64,000 nucleotides of DNA from Marinobacter nitratireducens (lineage in GTDB: Bacteria > Pseudomonadota > Gammaproteobacteria > Pseudomonadales > Oleiphilaceae): assembly GCF_000708045.1 (NCBI RefSeq), contig NZ_ANIE01000006.1, positions 124,001 to 188,000 of the forward strand, written 5' to 3'. The notes beneath the pieces were generated by a model. It did no database searches, had not been told where the DNA came from, and saw nothing but the letters and a program-made list of their open reading frames with translations. This document shows positions 47,506 through 56,826 of the stretch, in pieces. Within the stretch, counting starts at the first letter, position 1; each line of letters opens with the position of its first letter. Position numbers and translations under genes: made by a program.

Positions 47506-47521
47506 CTGTACATTTATACAG
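47506..47521 (-). promoter_or_regulatory. LexA (SOS) box of dinB
   Basis: CTGTATAAATGTACAG on the minus strand has both CTGT and ACAG half sites with an AT-rich 8-base core. It sits 20 bases before the dinB start, so repression by LexA is expected. Confidence 0.88.
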
Positions 47522-47599
47522 CCTTGTATATTAAGCTAACATGCAGAGAATGTCAGGAATTCAAAGTAACTCTCGCCACTGGCAATATCACGAGGCCCC

Positions 47600-47877
<278 letters not shown>

Positions 47878-47878
<1 letters not shown>

Positions 47879-48258
47879 TGAATATCAACGAGGCGGTTCG
47901 CATCCACCTGTCGTCCCTGGAAGCCGGCCACGCCAGCTTTGATGACACCCTGGCACTGATCGACCGGTACTTCGAGTACCAACCTGCCGGCTTTCGTAAC
48001 GGCCATCTGAACAATGCCGCCGGCGAGAACGCCGGGTCCTGCCGGGTGTTCGCTCTGGGACGTCATTGCAACCTGTCAGAAGGCGACACCCTGAAGTTGT
48101 TTGCACAGCACTATCAGCAGGTGCTCGGCGACCCGGCCGGCGACAGCCACGCCAACATCCGTCAGTTCATCAGCACGGGCTGGTCCGGCATAACGTTCGA
48201 GAGCGAGCCCCTACGGCTGCGCCCTACCCCCAACCCTTTGGAAGAGACCCATTCATGA
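47878..48258 (+). CDS. HopJ-family protein
   Basis: The 126-residue protein matches the HopJ (HopPmaJ) family, with FRNGHLNNAAGENAGSCRVF and SHANIRQFISTGWSGITF. The name comes from Pseudomonas syringae effectors, but the family is widespread in free-living bacteria and no secretion system is seen here. ATG 47878 overlaps the DUF1244 stop, and its own stop overlaps minC as ATGA. The role is unknown. Confidence 0.85.
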
Positions 48259-49031
48259 CCGATACCGCCACCGCCGGGGTAAAACAGGGTTTTCAGCTCA
48301 AGAGCGCCAACCTCTCCATGACGGCCATTGAGTTGTATTACTTTGACAAGGACGAGTTCGAGGCAACGCTACGGGACAAAATCAGCCAGGCCCCGGGGTT
48401 CTTCAAGGATATTCCGGTCATCATCAGCATGGAAAAATACGAGGGGCTGGACAGCGAACTCGATTTTTTCAGCATGATCGGGACCTGCCGCCGCCACAAC
48501 ATCCACGTGGTCGGCGTGCGCGGGGGTAACGAGGATCAGCGCCGACTGGCCAGAGGCGCGTCGCTGGCCCTGCTTCCAGGCAGCAGTCAGCGTGACAAGG
48601 CCTCCGAAGAAGCCTCTCCAGCCCCGGAACCCGAGACCAAAGCCGAGCCTGCGAGCAGCGGTCAGACTGAGGCCATGCCTCAGGGGCCGGCTCCCGCACC
48701 GGCAAGGATCATCAGCCAGCCCGTTCGCTCCGGACAGCAAATCTACGCGCCGGAAGGTGATTTGATCATTCTGGCACCGGTGCAGGCTGGCGCTGAAGTT
48801 CTGGCGGCGGGCAATATTCATGTCTATGGCCCACTGAGAGGCCGCGCACTGGCGGGCATTCACGGTGCCGAAAGCGCAAGAGTTTTCTGCCAATCGCTGG
48901 AGGCGGAGCTTGTGTCCATCGCCGGACACTATAAAATCTCCGAAGATCTTCAGGACAATGGCTGGAAAAGTGCTGTGCAAATCCAGCTCAGGGACGACCT
49001 GCTGGTGGTAACGCCACTGGACAAGGCCTGA
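48255..49031 (+). CDS. minC: Septum site-determining protein MinC
   Basis: MinC blocks FtsZ polymerisation away from midcell. The 258-residue protein has the N-terminal FtsZ-inhibiting domain (about 10-105), an Ala/Pro-rich linker (about 115-150) and the C-terminal beta-helix with the RSGQQIYAPEGDLIIL and GRALAGIHGAESARVFC repeats. ATG 48255 overlaps the HopJ-family stop. minD follows 69 bases later. Confidence 0.95.
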   Translation: MTDTATAGVKQGFQLKSANLSMTAIELYYFDKDEFEATLRDKISQAPGFFKDIPVIISMEKYEGLDSELDFFSMIGTCRRHNIHVVGVRGGNEDQRRLARGASLALLPGSSQRDKASEEASPAPEPETKAEPASSGQTEAMPQGPAPAPARIISQPVRSGQQIYAPEGDLIILAPVQAGAEVLAAGNIHVYGPLRGRALAGIHGAESARVFCQSLEAELVSIAGHYKISEDLQDNGWKSAVQIQLRDDLLVVTPLDKA

Positions 49032-49100
49032 TGGTATATAACAACTCGACCGGATTATTCGGCAGACACGACGAATCCACCGCGAAACAGGAATGTAACC

Positions 49101-49913
49101 TTGGCTAGAATTATTGTCGTTACTTCAGGAAAAGGCGGCGTTGGTAAGACAACCACCAGCGCTTCCATCAGCACGGGCCTTGCCAAGCGCGGCCACAAGA
49201 CCGTGGTCATCGACTTTGACGTGGGCCTGCGCAACCTCGACCTGATCATGAACTGCGAACGCCGTGTTGTGTACGACTTCGTCAACGTGATCCAGGGCGA
49301 AGCCACCCTTAACCAGGCCCTGATCCGTGATAAACGGGTCGACACACTCTACATCCTGCCAGCCTCCCAGACTCGGGAAAAAGAGGCGCTGACCAAGGAT
49401 GGTGTCGAGCAGGTGATCAACGAACTCTCGGAAACCTTCGACTATATCGTCTGCGACTCCCCCGCTGGCATTGAGCACGGTGCTCAGATGGCCCTTTACT
49501 ACGCCGATGAGGCAGTCGTGGTCACCAATCCCGAAGTGTCCTCGGTTCGTGACTCTGACCGTATTCTGGGCATTCTGCAAAGCAAATCCCGGCGTGCGGA
49601 AATGGGCCAGGATCCGGTCAAGGAGCACCTGCTGTTGACCCGCTACAACCCGGATCGCGTGGAGAAAGGTGAAATGCTGTCCGTCGGTGATGTCGAAGAA
49701 ATTCTCGCCATCCCGCTTCTGGGTGTCATCCCGGAAAGCCAGATTGTGCTGAACGCATCCAACCAGGGCGTCCCCGTGATTCTTGAGGAAGACAGCGATG
49801 CCGGGCAGGCCTATGACGATGCCGTGGCGAGACTTCTGGGTGAAGAGCGGGAACACCGCTTCATGACATCGCAGAAGAAAGGCTTTTTCTCACGGATGTT
49901 CAAGGGGGGCTAA
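49101..49913 (+). CDS. minD: Septum site-determining ATPase MinD
   Basis: MinD is a membrane-binding ATPase that recruits MinC and oscillates with MinE. The deviant Walker A GKGGVGKTT, VIDFDVGLRNLDL and DSPAGIE are intact. The C-terminal amphipathic helix KGFFSRMFKGG is the membrane anchor. The start is TTG (LARIIVVTSGKGG) after AGGA. The 270-residue length is normal. Confidence 0.97.
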   Translation: MARIIVVTSGKGGVGKTTTSASISTGLAKRGHKTVVIDFDVGLRNLDLIMNCERRVVYDFVNVIQGEATLNQALIRDKRVDTLYILPASQTREKEALTKDGVEQVINELSETFDYIVCDSPAGIEHGAQMALYYADEAVVVTNPEVSSVRDSDRILGILQSKSRRAEMGQDPVKEHLLLTRYNPDRVEKGEMLSVGDVEEILAIPLLGVIPESQIVLNASNQGVPVILEEDSDAGQAYDDAVARLLGEEREHRFMTSQKKGFFSRMFKGG

Positions 49914-49916
49914 GGG

Positions 49917-50168
49917 ATGAGTTTCCTCGATTACTTCAAAGGCAAGAAAAAGAACTCCGCCAACGTCGCCAAGGAGCGTCTGCAGATCATCGTGGCGCAC
50001 GAACGCGGCCAGCGGGATCAGCCGGATTATCTGCCGAAGCTCCAGCAGGAGTTGCTTGAGGTTATCCGCAAGTATGTCCAGATCAGCGATGACATGGTTC
50101 AGGTGGAAGTCGACCGTAATGACAGCTGTTCGGTACTTGAGCTGAACGTCACGCTGCCAGAGCGCTAA
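49917..50168 (+). CDS. minE: Cell division topological factor MinE
   Basis: The 83-residue protein has the N-terminal MinD-binding region ([20 protein letters not shown]) and the C-terminal topological-specificity domain ending [10 protein letters not shown]. MinE drives the Min oscillation. It lies three bases after minD. Confidence 0.96.
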   Translation: MSFLDYFKGKKKNSANVAKERLQIIVAHERGQRDQPDYLPKLQQELLEVIRKYVQISDDMVQVEVDRNDSCSVLELNVTLPER

Positions 50169-50174
50169 GTCCCG

Positions 50175-50204
50175 CACTTCGCCCGCTCACCAGCGGGCGA
50201 AGTG
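50175..50204. terminator. Hairpin terminating minCDE, shared with the convergent gene
   Basis: A perfect 13-bp stem CACTTCGCCCGCT/AGCGGGCGAAGTG with a 4-base loop begins seven bases after the minE stop and contains the end of the convergent DUF2804 gene. It has no long T run but is strong enough to stop both transcripts. Confidence 0.65.
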
Positions 50205-51194
50205 ATCTTCCATCAGTCCTCGCAGGCCATCGACCCTCACCGTTTTGCCCTCGTTATCGACAACGTATCCTTCAAATGTGCCGATGAACTGTCGAAAATT
50301 GGACGCCAGCACCAGCGCGTTCAGCTTTTCCCGCCTCACGCCTGACGGCGAGAAACGCAGATCTACCCGGCCATCTTCCGTTGAAACCGTCCAATCGTTG
50401 CCTGGCTGATAGCGGTCAAAACAGAATCTGGCGGCGCCCAGCTTGATGCAGCGGCCATCCAGCCAGAGGGCATTCTCGTTCACGCCCGTTTCATTCACTC
50501 CGGCGGCAAGATTCAACCCCAGAGCCCGGCCATCAGCGAGCTTGCCAGCTATGCAGGCCCAGTTCCATGCTGTTTCCCGACGCATGAACCCGCAACTCCA
50601 GTCTATCGAGCCAAGGGCCACCCCATCACTTCGCCAGACCCGGTCGCCCCAGCGAATATCACCCTGCACAGGAAGGCCGGCGGACTTACGGGTGAACACC
50701 CAACCGTTGTAACCCGCCCGGGAGACCAGACGAAGTGGATCGAGATCTTCCATCAACTCAAGATCAACGTGCACTCCACCCGGTGCGACGAGCGACACGT
50801 GACGCCCTCCAACCGCTGGCGTGATCTCTACCGAGACGGCGCCTTTGGAGAAAAACGCACTCCCACTCTCCGGCTTCGGCTCGATCCTGGTTTTCCTTGC
50901 CAGGGGCTGGATAAAGGACTGCTCAAGAAGGTCTCCACTCTCAAAGTCATACAGGTAGAAGAAGCCATTGCCAACAAGTTTCAGGTCCACCAGCGCCATA
51001 CCGAATACCCAACCTGGGGCCTGGACACTGATGAACTGGAACTGGTTAAAACGCCAGCGGCGGGCAAGTCGTGAGCGAGGGCGATCCATCACGGTACGCA
51101 GGTCATAGTCCTGGAAATTGATTTCCTCAACTTCCTGCTCCAGCACACCCGTGATGGGTTGTCCGTTCGAATTGATCAGCTTTTTTATTGTCAT
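50187..51194 (-). CDS. DUF2804 family protein
   Basis: The 335-residue protein is beta-rich with many Trp residues and resembles the DUF2804 lipocalin-like family (NFQDYDLRTVMDRPRSRL, RRETAWNWACIAG, GVNETGVNENALW). ATG 51194 (MTIKKLINSNGQPI) fits homologues; a GTG at 51254 after AGGGGA would add 20 residues. No signal peptide is visible. Function is unknown, possibly lipid or small-molecule binding. Confidence 0.82.
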   Translation of the reverse strand: MTIKKLINSNGQPITGVLEQEVEEINFQDYDLRTVMDRPRSRLARRWRFNQFQFISVQAPGWVFGMALVDLKLVGNGFFYLYDFESGDLLEQSFIQPLARKTRIEPKPESGSAFFSKGAVSVEITPAVGGRHVSLVAPGGVHVDLELMEDLDPLRLVSRAGYNGWVFTRKSAGLPVQGDIRWGDRVWRSDGVALGSIDWSCGFMRRETAWNWACIAGKLADGRALGLNLAAGVNETGVNENALWLDGRCIKLGAARFCFDRYQPGNDWTVSTEDGRVDLRFSPSGVRREKLNALVLASNFRQFIGTFEGYVVDNEGKTVRVDGLRGLMEDHFARW

Positions 51195-51331
51195 GTTGGT
51201 CGTCAGTTCAGGCCAATTGTCGGGAACGGCAAACCCGGGAGGTACCTGGTTCACAATCCCCTGTTTACGTGGCCATCACCGGCAACTCCACATGTTAGAC
51301 TCGGGCCACTAATTTCAGGGAAGTGTACCGT

Positions 51332-52069
51332 ATGAGAAACACCATGGCCCACCGCTTTACCGGTCGAGGCACATCATGCCGCCAGGCGATCCTCACATTA
51401 CTGCTTTCAGCCCTGGCCACTGCCAGCATCGGCGCTGAGTTACCCGGTGAACTGGCCGAAGGCTGGGAGTTGCGGAAAGAAGCCGACAATATCCGCGTTT
51501 ATACCATTGAGCAAGAAGACTCCAGCTTCAAGGCCTTCAAGGCTGTCGCCCTGCTTAATGTGCCTCTCCAGAACCTCATGGCGGTCATGATCAATCCTGA
51601 GTCCTGCGTCGAGTGGGTTCACAACTGTTCTGAATCCTATGCCTTTGGTAAGGGTGACTTTCACGACCGCTACGCCTATTCGGTCAACGACATGCCCTGG
51701 CCGGTCACAGACCGGGATTATGTGCTGCGCATCCGCACCCATGGTGACAAGGCGAGCGGCGAGGTCGTGATGGATCTCAACGCGACGCCAGACCTGCGGG
51801 CAGAGAGTGGGAACCGGGTCCGGGTTGATCGTTCCGACACGCTCTACCGCTTTATCCCGGAGGGCGAGAAAACCCGGATGATCTGGATTCAGCACACGGA
51901 CCCCAACGGCGCCTTGCCGGGGTGGCTGGTGAATTCGCTATTGGTGGATATTCCCATCAAGTCGATGCAGTCACTGGAAGACGTCGCGAGCAAAGAGCGC
52001 TACCAGGGTTTTGAACTGAAGTATGATGCGTCCGGAAATCTGGTCGGTGTAACACAGTCAGGCAGCTAG
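51332..52069 (+). CDS. Exported START-domain protein
   Basis: The 245-residue protein has a signal peptide (about 1-36, ILTLLLSALATASIGA) and a START/SRPBCC lipid-binding domain (about 45-225), with CVEWVHNCSESYAF and VNDMPWPVTDRDYVLR. Such periplasmic proteins may bind lipids. ATG 51332 is preferred to GTG 51323. It is divergent from the DUF2804 gene, another putative ligand-binding fold. Confidence 0.85.
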   Translation: MRNTMAHRFTGRGTSCRQAILTLLLSALATASIGAELPGELAEGWELRKEADNIRVYTIEQEDSSFKAFKAVALLNVPLQNLMAVMINPESCVEWVHNCSESYAFGKGDFHDRYAYSVNDMPWPVTDRDYVLRIRTHGDKASGEVVMDLNATPDLRAESGNRVRVDRSDTLYRFIPEGEKTRMIWIQHTDPNGALPGWLVNSLLVDIPIKSMQSLEDVASKERYQGFELKYDASGNLVGVTQSGS

Positions 52070-52139
52070 AGGGGATGACGCCATCCCCATGAAAGGCTAA
52101 GCTTTAGCAAAAGGACTTATCAAAGGCAGGCTCCGCTCG

Positions 52140-52631
52140 ATGACCGTTCTCGCTTACGAGATCATGACCCCCAGCATTAAGGCAGTACCCCAATCCTGGA
52201 CCATGGATCGCCTGGCGCGCTTCCTGACCGACAACGAAATCACCGGCAGCCCGGTGACGGATGACAACGGCGACATCGTTGGCATCGCCACCCTCAAGGA
52301 CATCACCGAGTTTCGCTGGAACGCCAACCGTTCGGCCTTTGATGCGGAATTGACCCCCGAAGAAGAAGCCGACGCCAGGCGTCTCCGCATGGTGATCTTC
52401 GAGGAAATGGGCAAGGTCCCTGTAGAGGTCCGGGATATCATGACGCCCATCGTTCTCTCAGTCGATGAACAGACGCCGGTAAAAGAGATTGCCGACATTA
52501 TGATGCGCGAACATCTGCACCGGATATTCGTAAAACGGGACGCCAAAATTACCGGTATCATAACGACTTACGATATGTTGAAATTGATCTCAGACCAGCA
52601 GCTGGCCAACCGCTGCGCCGGCAACGACTGA
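52140..52631 (+). CDS. CBS-domain protein
   Basis: The 163-residue protein is a tandem CBS pair (EIMTPSIKAVPQSWTM, then RDIMTPIVLSVDEQTPVKE). CBS pairs bind adenosyl ligands and act as energy or ionic sensors. No other domain is attached. It lies 24 bases before the PhoH gene and 70 bases after the START gene. Confidence 0.88.
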   Translation: MTVLAYEIMTPSIKAVPQSWTMDRLARFLTDNEITGSPVTDDNGDIVGIATLKDITEFRWNANRSAFDAELTPEEEADARRLRMVIFEEMGKVPVEVRDIMTPIVLSVDEQTPVKEIADIMMREHLHRIFVKRDAKITGIITTYDMLKLISDQQLANRCAGND

Positions 52632-52655
52632 GCCACCAGAGAGGTAGCGCGCCCT

Positions 52656-54041
52656 ATGCCCAGAGCACCGCAAGCTCGCAAGAAGATGTACGTCCTCGAC
52701 ACCAACGTCCTCATTCACGATCCGAACGCCCTCCTGAACTTTGAAGAACACGATGTCATCATTCCGATGACCGTCCTGGAAGAACTCGACAACCTGAAAT
52801 CCGGTAAGCAGGCGGTTGCGGCCGACTGCCGGCAGGCTATTCGCAATATCGACAAGCTTCTGGGAGACGCGTCACCAAAGGAGATCGAAAAGGGTGTGCC
52901 GATCGTCAGAGCCCAAAAAGCGGAACCTCTGGGCAAGCTGCTCATTCTGATGAGCGCGCAGCATGTGGAATCCCACTCCCTGCCCGAACACCTGAACGAC
53001 AACAAAATCATCAATACCCTGGCCGCGCTTCAGGAGAAGCACAAGTCGCGGGACATCATCCTGGTCAGTAAAGACATCAACATGCGCCTCAAGGCCCGAG
53101 GTTTCGGGGTGGAAGCTCAGGACTACCATAACGACCAGCTGCTGGACGATATCGACCTGCTGCCCACCGGCTACAAGGAATTCCCGAATTCCTTCTGGGA
53201 CACCATCGAGAAGGTGGAAACCGTTCAGCGGGAAGGTGTAACAGAACACATCCTCAAACGTGAGGGTGAGCTGGCCAAACTCAATATCAACGAGTTCGTC
53301 ATTGATGAGCAGGGTTTTGTTGGCAAGGTATCGGACATCAGCGACACCCAGATCGTCATCCGGGATCTGCATCAGCATGATCTGATGAATGAAGAAGTCT
53401 GGGGCCTCGTGCCCCGGGATATCTATCAGGCCATGGCCCTGAACCTGCTGCTGGATCCGGACATTCATCTGGTCAACCTGACCGGTTCCGCTGGCTCGGG
53501 CAAGACCATCCTGGCCCTGGCCGCCTGCATCGAGATGACCGTGGCCAGCAAGCTCTACAAGCGCATTATCGCCACCCGCTCCACTCAGGGGCTGGATGAA
53601 GATATTGGTTTCCTGCCCGGAACCGAGGCGGAAAAAATGGAGCCCTGGCTCGGCGCTATCGTGGACAACCTCGAAGCGCTGCACGAGGACGACGAAAACA
53701 TGACCGCCAGCGTCGACTACATCCTGAGCAAGGTGCCACTGCACTTCAAGTCGATGAACTACATACGCGGCCGCAGCTTCCAGCACAGCCTGATCATCAT
53801 CGACGAATCCCAGAACCTGACGCCGCACCAGATCAAAACCATCATTACCCGTGCCGGCAACGGATCAAAGGTTATCTGCCTGGGTAACCTGGCGCAGATC
53901 GACACACCTTACCTGAGCTCCCTGAGCTCCGGGCTGACCTACATGACAGAACGCTTCAAGAAGTTCCGCCACGGTGGTCACATTCACCTCCAGGGTGTTC
54001 CGCGCTCTGTTCTGGCCCAATACGCAGAAGCCAACCTGTAA
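52656..54041 (+). CDS. PIN-PhoH family protein (PhoH2-type)
   Basis: The 461-residue protein fuses a PIN nuclease domain (about 10-140, YVLDTNVLIHDP with acidic residues, MTVLEELDNLK) to a PhoH ATPase domain (about 245-455) with Walker A GSAGSGKTILA and Walker B LIIIDESQNLT. PhoH2 proteins are RNA helicase/RNase in mycobacteria. GAGAGG lies upstream of the ATG. Despite the name, I see no PHO box. Confidence 0.92.
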   Translation: MPRAPQARKKMYVLDTNVLIHDPNALLNFEEHDVIIPMTVLEELDNLKSGKQAVAADCRQAIRNIDKLLGDASPKEIEKGVPIVRAQKAEPLGKLLILMSAQHVESHSLPEHLNDNKIINTLAALQEKHKSRDIILVSKDINMRLKARGFGVEAQDYHNDQLLDDIDLLPTGYKEFPNSFWDTIEKVETVQREGVTEHILKREGELAKLNINEFVIDEQGFVGKVSDISDTQIVIRDLHQHDLMNEEVWGLVPRDIYQAMALNLLLDPDIHLVNLTGSAGSGKTILALAACIEMTVASKLYKRIIATRSTQGLDEDIGFLPGTEAEKMEPWLGAIVDNLEALHEDDENMTASVDYILSKVPLHFKSMNYIRGRSFQHSLIIIDESQNLTPHQIKTIITRAGNGSKVICLGNLAQIDTPYLSSLSSGLTYMTERFKKFRHGGHIHLQGVPRSVLAQYAEANL

Positions 54042-54051
54042 TCCCTCCCGG

Positions 54052-54071
54052 GGGCCGCTCAGGAGCGGCCC
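54052..54071. other. Hairpin between the phoH-like and araC-like genes
   Basis: A perfect 9-bp stem GGGCCGCTC/GAGCGGCCC lies ten bases past the PhoH stop and over the end of the convergent regulator gene. A second stem (54070-54078 with 54089-54097) lies inside that gene. Both lack a T run. Confidence 0.45.
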
Positions 54072-55048
54072 GCCCGTTCCCTCCGCCAACGGGCGGGGGG
54101 CTGTCCCGTCCAACGCTGGAATGCACGATAGAAAGTACTGGCCTCAGCAAACCCCAACGATTGGGCGATCTCCGCCAGCGGTTGTCTCGCCTGGCTAACC
54201 GCCTCAAGCGCCAGCTCCCGCCGGACATCATCCACAAGACCGTTGAACGTCACACCCTGCTCCCGAAGCCGGCGCGCCAGTGTACGCTCACTGAGGCCAA
54301 GCACCTTCGCCGCATCCGCCCGCCTCGGCACCTGCTGTCCGATACGGGCCACCAGCCACTGCCTGAGATCCGGTGCGGAGATACTGGATTGCTCAAGCTC
54401 CGCCAATCGCCCTGCGCTGTACCGTTTGTGCATCTCGGCCAGTCCTGGATCAACCTGGGGTAATGGCCGGTCCAATATGTCGTTTTCAACCAGCAAACCA
54501 CTGAAGGCCTGCTCAAAGTCTACGGGGCTAGCAAACACATCACGATAACCCGCCAGAGGACCGAGACGAGCATGACTGAACTGTACCCGCATTGGGCAAA
54601 CCCGCTCGCCCAGTACCCAGCTTGAGAAGCTTACCACCGCCGCCAGCACCGCCTCTATCTGCTGCGGGCTGAAGGCCAGCCGGCCCTGACGCGGATGGTA
54701 GACGATCCAGGCCCCACGGCTGCCTGTCAGTATCTGAAAACGCCCACCATCAGATATCAGGCGCTGGTATTTTTGCACCAGCCCAATCGCCTCCCGCAGG
54801 GTTGCCGCCGATTGCATGGCAAAGCCGACCACATCAATGTTTGCCGGCCTGACTCCCGATCCAACCTTGAGCCCGAAACCGGGGTCACCTGTACACTTTT
54901 CGGCGGCATGCCAAAGCCGGGTAATGAAGTCTATGGGCCAGCGGTCGCGAGCCAGAGCCTCAAGGGAAATACCCGCCTCACTGAACAGGCGCTCTTGGTC
55001 TATTCCCAACTGTCGGGCGGCATCAATGACCGTATTTACCCAGCCCAT
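54059..55048 (-). CDS. AraC-family transcriptional regulator
   Basis: The 329-residue regulator has an N-terminal ligand domain of the AraC_binding_2/Arabinose_bd type (about 12-195) and a C-terminal double helix-turn-helix (about 230-325), with KVLGLSERTLARRLREQGV and IAQSLGFAEASTFYRAFQRW. ATG 55048 fits homologues; TTG 55072 is the alternative. It is divergent from the FAD-dehydrogenase/ThDP-enzyme operon and is the obvious candidate for its activator. Confidence 0.9.
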   Translation of the reverse strand: MGWVNTVIDAARQLGIDQERLFSEAGISLEALARDRWPIDFITRLWHAAEKCTGDPGFGLKVGSGVRPANIDVVGFAMQSAATLREAIGLVQKYQRLISDGGRFQILTGSRGAWIVYHPRQGRLAFSPQQIEAVLAAVVSFSSWVLGERVCPMRVQFSHARLGPLAGYRDVFASPVDFEQAFSGLLVENDILDRPLPQVDPGLAEMHKRYSAGRLAELEQSSISAPDLRQWLVARIGQQVPRRADAAKVLGLSERTLARRLREQGVTFNGLVDDVRRELALEAVSQARQPLAEIAQSLGFAEASTFYRAFQRWTGQPPARWRRERAGRS

Positions 55049-55165
55049 GGATACGGTGGCCTCTAACGTCAATCTAGCTGTCCTTTAAGGTCAATTCAGA
55101 TTTGATCATAGCGTTATATCGTCTACTCAAACAAACAGAACACACCATGGACTCAGGGGCTTCCA

Positions 55166-56779
55166 ATGGCAGAATCCTACTCCTCAGACATACTCGTGGT
55201 CGGTGGCGGACTCGCGGGCATAGTGACAGCTCTGGAAGCCCTTCGGGCCGGCAAGTCGGTCACCATTGTGGACAGCGACACCCCCGATCGTTTCGGTGGG
55301 CTGGCACGGTGGGCATTTGGTGGCATGGCGCTGGTGGATACGCCACTGCAGCAGCGCATGAATATCCCGGACTCCCCCGAATTGGCGCTGCAGGACTGGA
55401 TACGGTTCGGAGAACTGCAACCCGGCGACACATTGCCTTTGAAATGGGCTCGCTACTACGTCGAGAACTGCCGCATTGATGTGTATGACTGGCTACGAAA
55501 TGAAGGCATCAAGTTCATGCCGGCGGTGAACTGGGTCGAGCGCGGCCGGTTTGGCGATGGCAACAGCGTCCCCCGCTACCACATTGTCTGGGGTACATCC
55601 CGGGAGCTTGTCCGACGCCTGACGTCCGCACTGCACGAGGCAGACAGCAACGGGCGCCTGACCATGCTTCACCAACACCGGGTTACCGAGCTTGAGCAGA
55701 CCTCTGGCAGCCTTTCCGGGGCAATGGCCATCGACGAAACCACCGGCGCAACCGTGCGACTACAGGCACCGGTGGTCGTTCTCGCCATGGGAGGAATCAA
55801 CGGCGATCACCGGGAGTGCCGGCAAAACTGGCCATCAGAACGCCCCCGGCCCGAGACCATGCTCAACGGCGCCCATCCGTTTGCCGATGGAAAACTCCAT
55901 CACTGGGCAGAAGACCACCTCGACGCCAATATTACCCATGCCGGCGAGATGTGGAACTACGCCGCCGGTTTCCCTCATCCCTACCCACATTTTGAGGGGC
56001 ACGGCCTGTCCAGTATTCCCTGCAAGTCAGCCCTTTGGCTGAACCATCGTGGCGAGCGCATCGGGCCCGAGCCGCTGGTAACCGGATTTGATACTCACTG
56101 GCTTTGCCAACAGGTCGCAAGGCAAGAAAAGCCCTGGACCTGGCACCTGCTGAATCGACGGATCGCACTCAAGGAATTCGCCATTTCGGGTGCCGAGCAC
56201 AACGCCCGTATTCGCGACAAACAGTTCCCACTCTTTCTGAAGGAGCTCCTGCTGGGCAACAAACCTCTGGTAAAGCAGATGGAGCACGAGAGCGCTCACT
56301 TCCTTGTGGACGATACCCTGGAAGGACTGGCGGCGAAAATGAATGCACTGACCTGCTCCATGGACATCGACCCGACCAGGCTCCAGGCCACTGCAGACGC
56401 CTTTGACGCCAATTTCAGCAAAGGCCAGCAACTGAACAATGACCCACAGATCCGGATGATCCGCCACGCCCGGCAGTGGGGCCCTGACCGATTGCGAACC
56501 TGTAAACCGGCGCCCCTGCAAAAGCCGGGAGCGGGTCCCTTTATCGCCATTCACATGCAGCTGACCACCCGAAAGAGCCTCGGCGGCCTGCAGACTGACC
56601 TGCAGAGCCGGGTACTGGACAGCCACGGCCGGCCCGTTCCCGGGCTTTACTGTGTTGGCGAAGCCGCCGGCTTTGGCGGCGGTGGCAGCAATGGCAAACG
56701 CTCCCTGGAAGGTACCTTTCTCCCCGGTTGCATCCTGACCGCCCGGGCCGCCGCCCGGAATATCCTTTCGGGAGACTGA
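55166..56779 (+). CDS. FAD-binding dehydrogenase of the fumarate reductase/KstD family
   Basis: The 537-residue protein begins with the dinucleotide motif VVGGGLAGIVTALEAL, followed by FGGLARWAFGGMALVDTP and ALQDWIRFGE. The C-terminal FAD motif is GLYCVGEAAGFGGGGSNG. The pattern is that of the putative FAD-binding dehydrogenases related to 3-ketosteroid-1-dehydrogenase and flavocytochrome fumarate reductase. No signal peptide is seen. The substrate is unknown. The next gene follows 47 bases later and encodes a ThDP enzyme. Confidence 0.87.
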   Translation: MAESYSSDILVVGGGLAGIVTALEALRAGKSVTIVDSDTPDRFGGLARWAFGGMALVDTPLQQRMNIPDSPELALQDWIRFGELQPGDTLPLKWARYYVENCRIDVYDWLRNEGIKFMPAVNWVERGRFGDGNSVPRYHIVWGTSRELVRRLTSALHEADSNGRLTMLHQHRVTELEQTSGSLSGAMAIDETTGATVRLQAPVVVLAMGGINGDHRECRQNWPSERPRPETMLNGAHPFADGKLHHWAEDHLDANITHAGEMWNYAAGFPHPYPHFEGHGLSSIPCKSALWLNHRGERIGPEPLVTGFDTHWLCQQVARQEKPWTWHLLNRRIALKEFAISGAEHNARIRDKQFPLFLKELLLGNKPLVKQMEHESAHFLVDDTLEGLAAKMNALTCSMDIDPTRLQATADAFDANFSKGQQLNNDPQIRMIRHARQWGPDRLRTCKPAPLQKPGAGPFIAIHMQLTTRKSLGGLQTDLQSRVLDSHGRPVPGLYCVGEAAGFGGGGSNGKRSLEGTFLPGCILTARAAARNILSGD

Positions 56780-56826
56780 AGAATGATCCGATTTCAACAC
56801 CACACTCAAACGGCTGGAGAACAACA

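Noticed and set aside
52656..54041. PhoH-like gene as part of the phosphate regulon
   Set aside because: No GTCAY repeat of 11-base period is present upstream, and PIN-PhoH proteins are generally linked to RNA, not phosphate.
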